Shown here: piece by piece, positions 61,712-64,000 of the stretch
Numbering within the stretch: the first letter of the stretch is position 1
How the letters are laid out: every line of letters begins with the position of its first letter
Source of the DNA: Archilochus colubris
Lineage: Eukaryota; Chordata; Aves; Apodiformes; Trochilidae
DNA: 64,000 nucleotides
Direction of reading: 5' to 3'
Assembly: GCA_023079485.1 (NCBI GenBank)
Contig: CM041083.1
Span: forward strand, 104,051,054-104,115,053
Made by a program: the position numbers and the translations under genes
The notes under the pieces: generated by a model
The model's database searches: none
What the model saw: only the letters and a program-made list of their open reading frames with translations
What the model was told of the DNA's origin: nothing

Positions 61712-64000
61712 TAACAAGCTGCAGTCTCCTATAAAAATCTATGAAGCCCAAGACACTGCTGTAGCATTATTCTGATACACTGGACATTAAGGCATATGCA
61801 CGTAGCAATACTCTGGAATTTTCTGCTGTCTCCAACAGGTGCATGGATAGAATACATTTACCTGAAGAGAATGGGAAATATTGTGAATATACCATCCATA
61901 ATCCAGAAGGGAGCTTCCATCAGCTTCTACACGATGATGGCTGTTGTGACTAACAGCCCTTTCTCATCATCAAAGGTAGATTTTCAGACTAGGAATTGCT
62001 GGTCACTTGCATTTAATAGTCTTCTGGAATTTTTTCATCATTTAGTGTCAGTATGTCAGGTTGCAGGAGTTCTTATCTTTCATGCTGCTTCAAGGAACAG
62101 TTTCATAAGGAATTATGATTTGCTTAACTCTCACATATAAGAAATGTCAACATGAAGTATGTCATCTGAAATTTTCCTCTTGTGGATAGCAACACAAGTA
62201 GAAATCAGAAAGTTGCCAAAAAAATTGTTATTCCTAAGAGTTATGAAATTCCAAATTTGATTCCAATAATCGGTATTTGTTTTTTTCTTGAAATTTCAGT
62301 GATGTGTACTTGGAACATGACTAAGACAACGTAATGAGTTAGCAATTTCTGACAATTTGATCTGAAGAAGAAAGAGCGAGGCATAAAATTGAAACAGGTT
62401 TTTTTGTGTGTGTGTTTTTGGGGTTTTTTTGGTTTGTTGTTTTTTTCCCTATCCTACCGAAACTCCCTCACCTATTTGAGGATCATGTACATCTACAGCA
62501 GCCACTTTGAAGGAATTTGAAAAAGTCCCAGAGTTTTTACCTAAGTTATACATTCTCACAATCAGAATTTTTCAGTATGTTTGCACCATGTTTTACAAAA
62601 GAAACAACATTCTCAATTCTAAGCCACTGTTTATTCATCTTTTCTGTTGTTAGCACATGCAATCCATGTCCAAACCAGCACTAAATTACATGGTGTCAGA
62701 AGACATGTTGGGTAAATATGTGACAGGCAAAACTGACCTGCAGTGTTGTAACTATGGACAGTAGTGGCATTTTGCTCACAAATAAGCTTTAACCATTAGA
62801 ATAAAAATAACTACGAGTATTTCAACTTGTCTAGTTTTTAAATTTAGGTATTTTTTGCTTTCAAATTTGCACTTGGACTTCAAGGGATGAATGAGTACTC
62901 TCTCAGCCAAATGGTAACCTCTGTGGGAGGGAAGATAATCAACAGGAAGTCACAGCTTCTCTAACCATCCAAGTAATATTACCAAAATCCAGCTACAAAC
63001 AAGTCACCAATTTCTGCATCTGTTCTCACTTTCCACTCTTGCTTTCTGCCAACTCAAAATGCACACTTTGGCATCCATACAACTTCATCTCATTTGGTGC
63101 TACAGTTCCTCAGTGGGAGTTGGAGAAATGGTTGAAAAAATCAAGCTCAACCAGTAATTGCACCATCCACCTCTCTCCAAGTACAGCTTTCTACAGCTGA
63201 AAAAAAGATGACAATTTCTGAGCATCATAATCAGCTAATTCTCCCCTTCTGAGAAATTAGATTTTTTTACTGCAGTGCTAATGGAAATGTGCAGATGGAA
63301 CACTTCATGGTACTTGAACAGGTTATTCTCTCCTAAAAGCTGTTCTTGTCTCTTTGTGGATGTTGCTATCTCATCACATGCCTATTGTCTCTTGCAATCA
63401 TACCCTAAAAACTGTATATACCTCCTCTGCATGAGGAAACCTTGAAATACTGAGTTATCGCCATTCTGGTACTGCCTTGGAAACTCTGGAACATGGTCTA
63501 TGGACCTGGACGCAAATCAGTCAGGTCACCATCAGCCGGTCAGGACTTTGGGGTTGTTCATGTGTGGAACTACAAATCATGGGACAAGTTGGGGAAGAAA
63601 GCATGAGATAAAAAGTCCAGTAGTACAGTGGCATATGTAGCATGACAACAATTTTAGCAAAATAAGAAATATATATTTACTTCACAGAATCTGTATAATT
63701 AATCTCAAGCTATGAGATACTTCTCATTTTATGATTACTACAGGATTAATTTGTCTTGATCTGCATGTCCTTACATGAGTAAGAGTATTGCAAGTGCAGA
63801 AAGTTCTCACCCATTAGTTTTGTTTTCTTGTCTTCTTCAGAAGACACCTTGTATACTTCAGTGTTGTTTAGATGGAGAACTGTATATAAGAATTTTCTTT
63901 TCTTTGACAGTGACAGAGAACTAGAAACACCTAAAAATGTGTCTCTGCTGAAGATTTGTCTCTTGTGTTTTAACTTTATGCTGGTGATGAGGTTGTGGAA

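Larger units (their letters stand above)
50272..64000 (+). other. NCAM2 intron 8, first 13.7 kb
   Basis: Starts at GTAAAT in phase 0 and does not end within the window. Apart from one CR1 (54733-55757), a possible LTR fragment (58925-59095) and short AT repeats, it looks unique and AT-rich. The next NCAM2 exon (rest of Ig4) was not found. Small frames such as 61796-62140 or 51184-51516 show no recognisable domain. Confidence 0.85.

Noticed and set aside
61840..61977. Possible extra exon bounded by CAACAG and AAGGTAGAT
   Set aside because: The translation has no Ig-domain features and does not match the expected continuation of NCAM2 Ig4; AG and GT pairs around an open frame are common by chance.
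1..64000. CRISPR arrays, operons, bacterial genes, tRNA or rRNA genes
   Set aside because: The window is intron-bearing vertebrate DNA; none of the short repeats has a regular repeat-spacer layout and no RNA gene signature was seen.

Overview
The window is vertebrate nuclear DNA, almost certainly from a bird. It is AT-rich, gene-poor and intron-dominated. Its dispersed repeats are mostly CR1 non-LTR retrotransposons (recognisable reverse-transcriptase and endonuclease peptides, and the avian-type 3' tail built on an ATTCTATG octamer), plus solo LTRs of bird-type endogenous retroviruses. No Alu, L1 or other mammalian repeat was seen. The species cannot be named from this sequence alone.

The only host gene I can support is NCAM2 (neural cell adhesion molecule 2, OCAM/RNCAM), on the + strand. 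Seven internal coding exons are present with intact GT-AG splice sites and continuous reading frame: 23747-23821, 24540-24746, 27005-27148, 30474-30611, 36946-37063, 42173-42333 and 50126-50271. They encode about 329 residues: immunoglobulin domains Ig1, Ig2 and Ig3 complete, and the first half of Ig4, with two exons per domain. The signal-peptide exon lies to the left of the window. The exons for the rest of Ig4, Ig5, the fibronectin domains and the membrane anchor lie to the right.

Layout: 1-23746 is the 3' part of intron 1. It carries about ten CR1 pieces, two LTRs (one inserted inside a CR1) and otherwise unique AT-rich sequence. 23747-30611 is the compact Ig1-Ig2 cluster, with a solo LTR in intron 4. 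30612-36945 (intron 5) has a 240-bp uninterrupted purine tract and a 1-kb CR1. 37064-42172 (intron 6) has two opposite CR1 fragments immediately after exon 6. 42334-50125 (intron 7) is the most repeat-dense intron and includes a minus-strand LTR with recognisable promoter boxes. 50272-64000 is the beginning of intron 8, with one CR1 that is an inverted partner of the one in intron 5.

I found no RNA gene, CRISPR array, operon or new gene system. Points worth checking are structural: the purine tract, inverted CR1 copies that could pair in the pre-mRNA around exons 6-8, the nested LTR-in-CR1 insertion, an antisense LTR promoter, and a cluster of small hydrophobic minus-strand reading frames at the left end. 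Repeat boundaries are read by eye and are approximate to tens of bases; exon boundaries are exact to the splice consensus.
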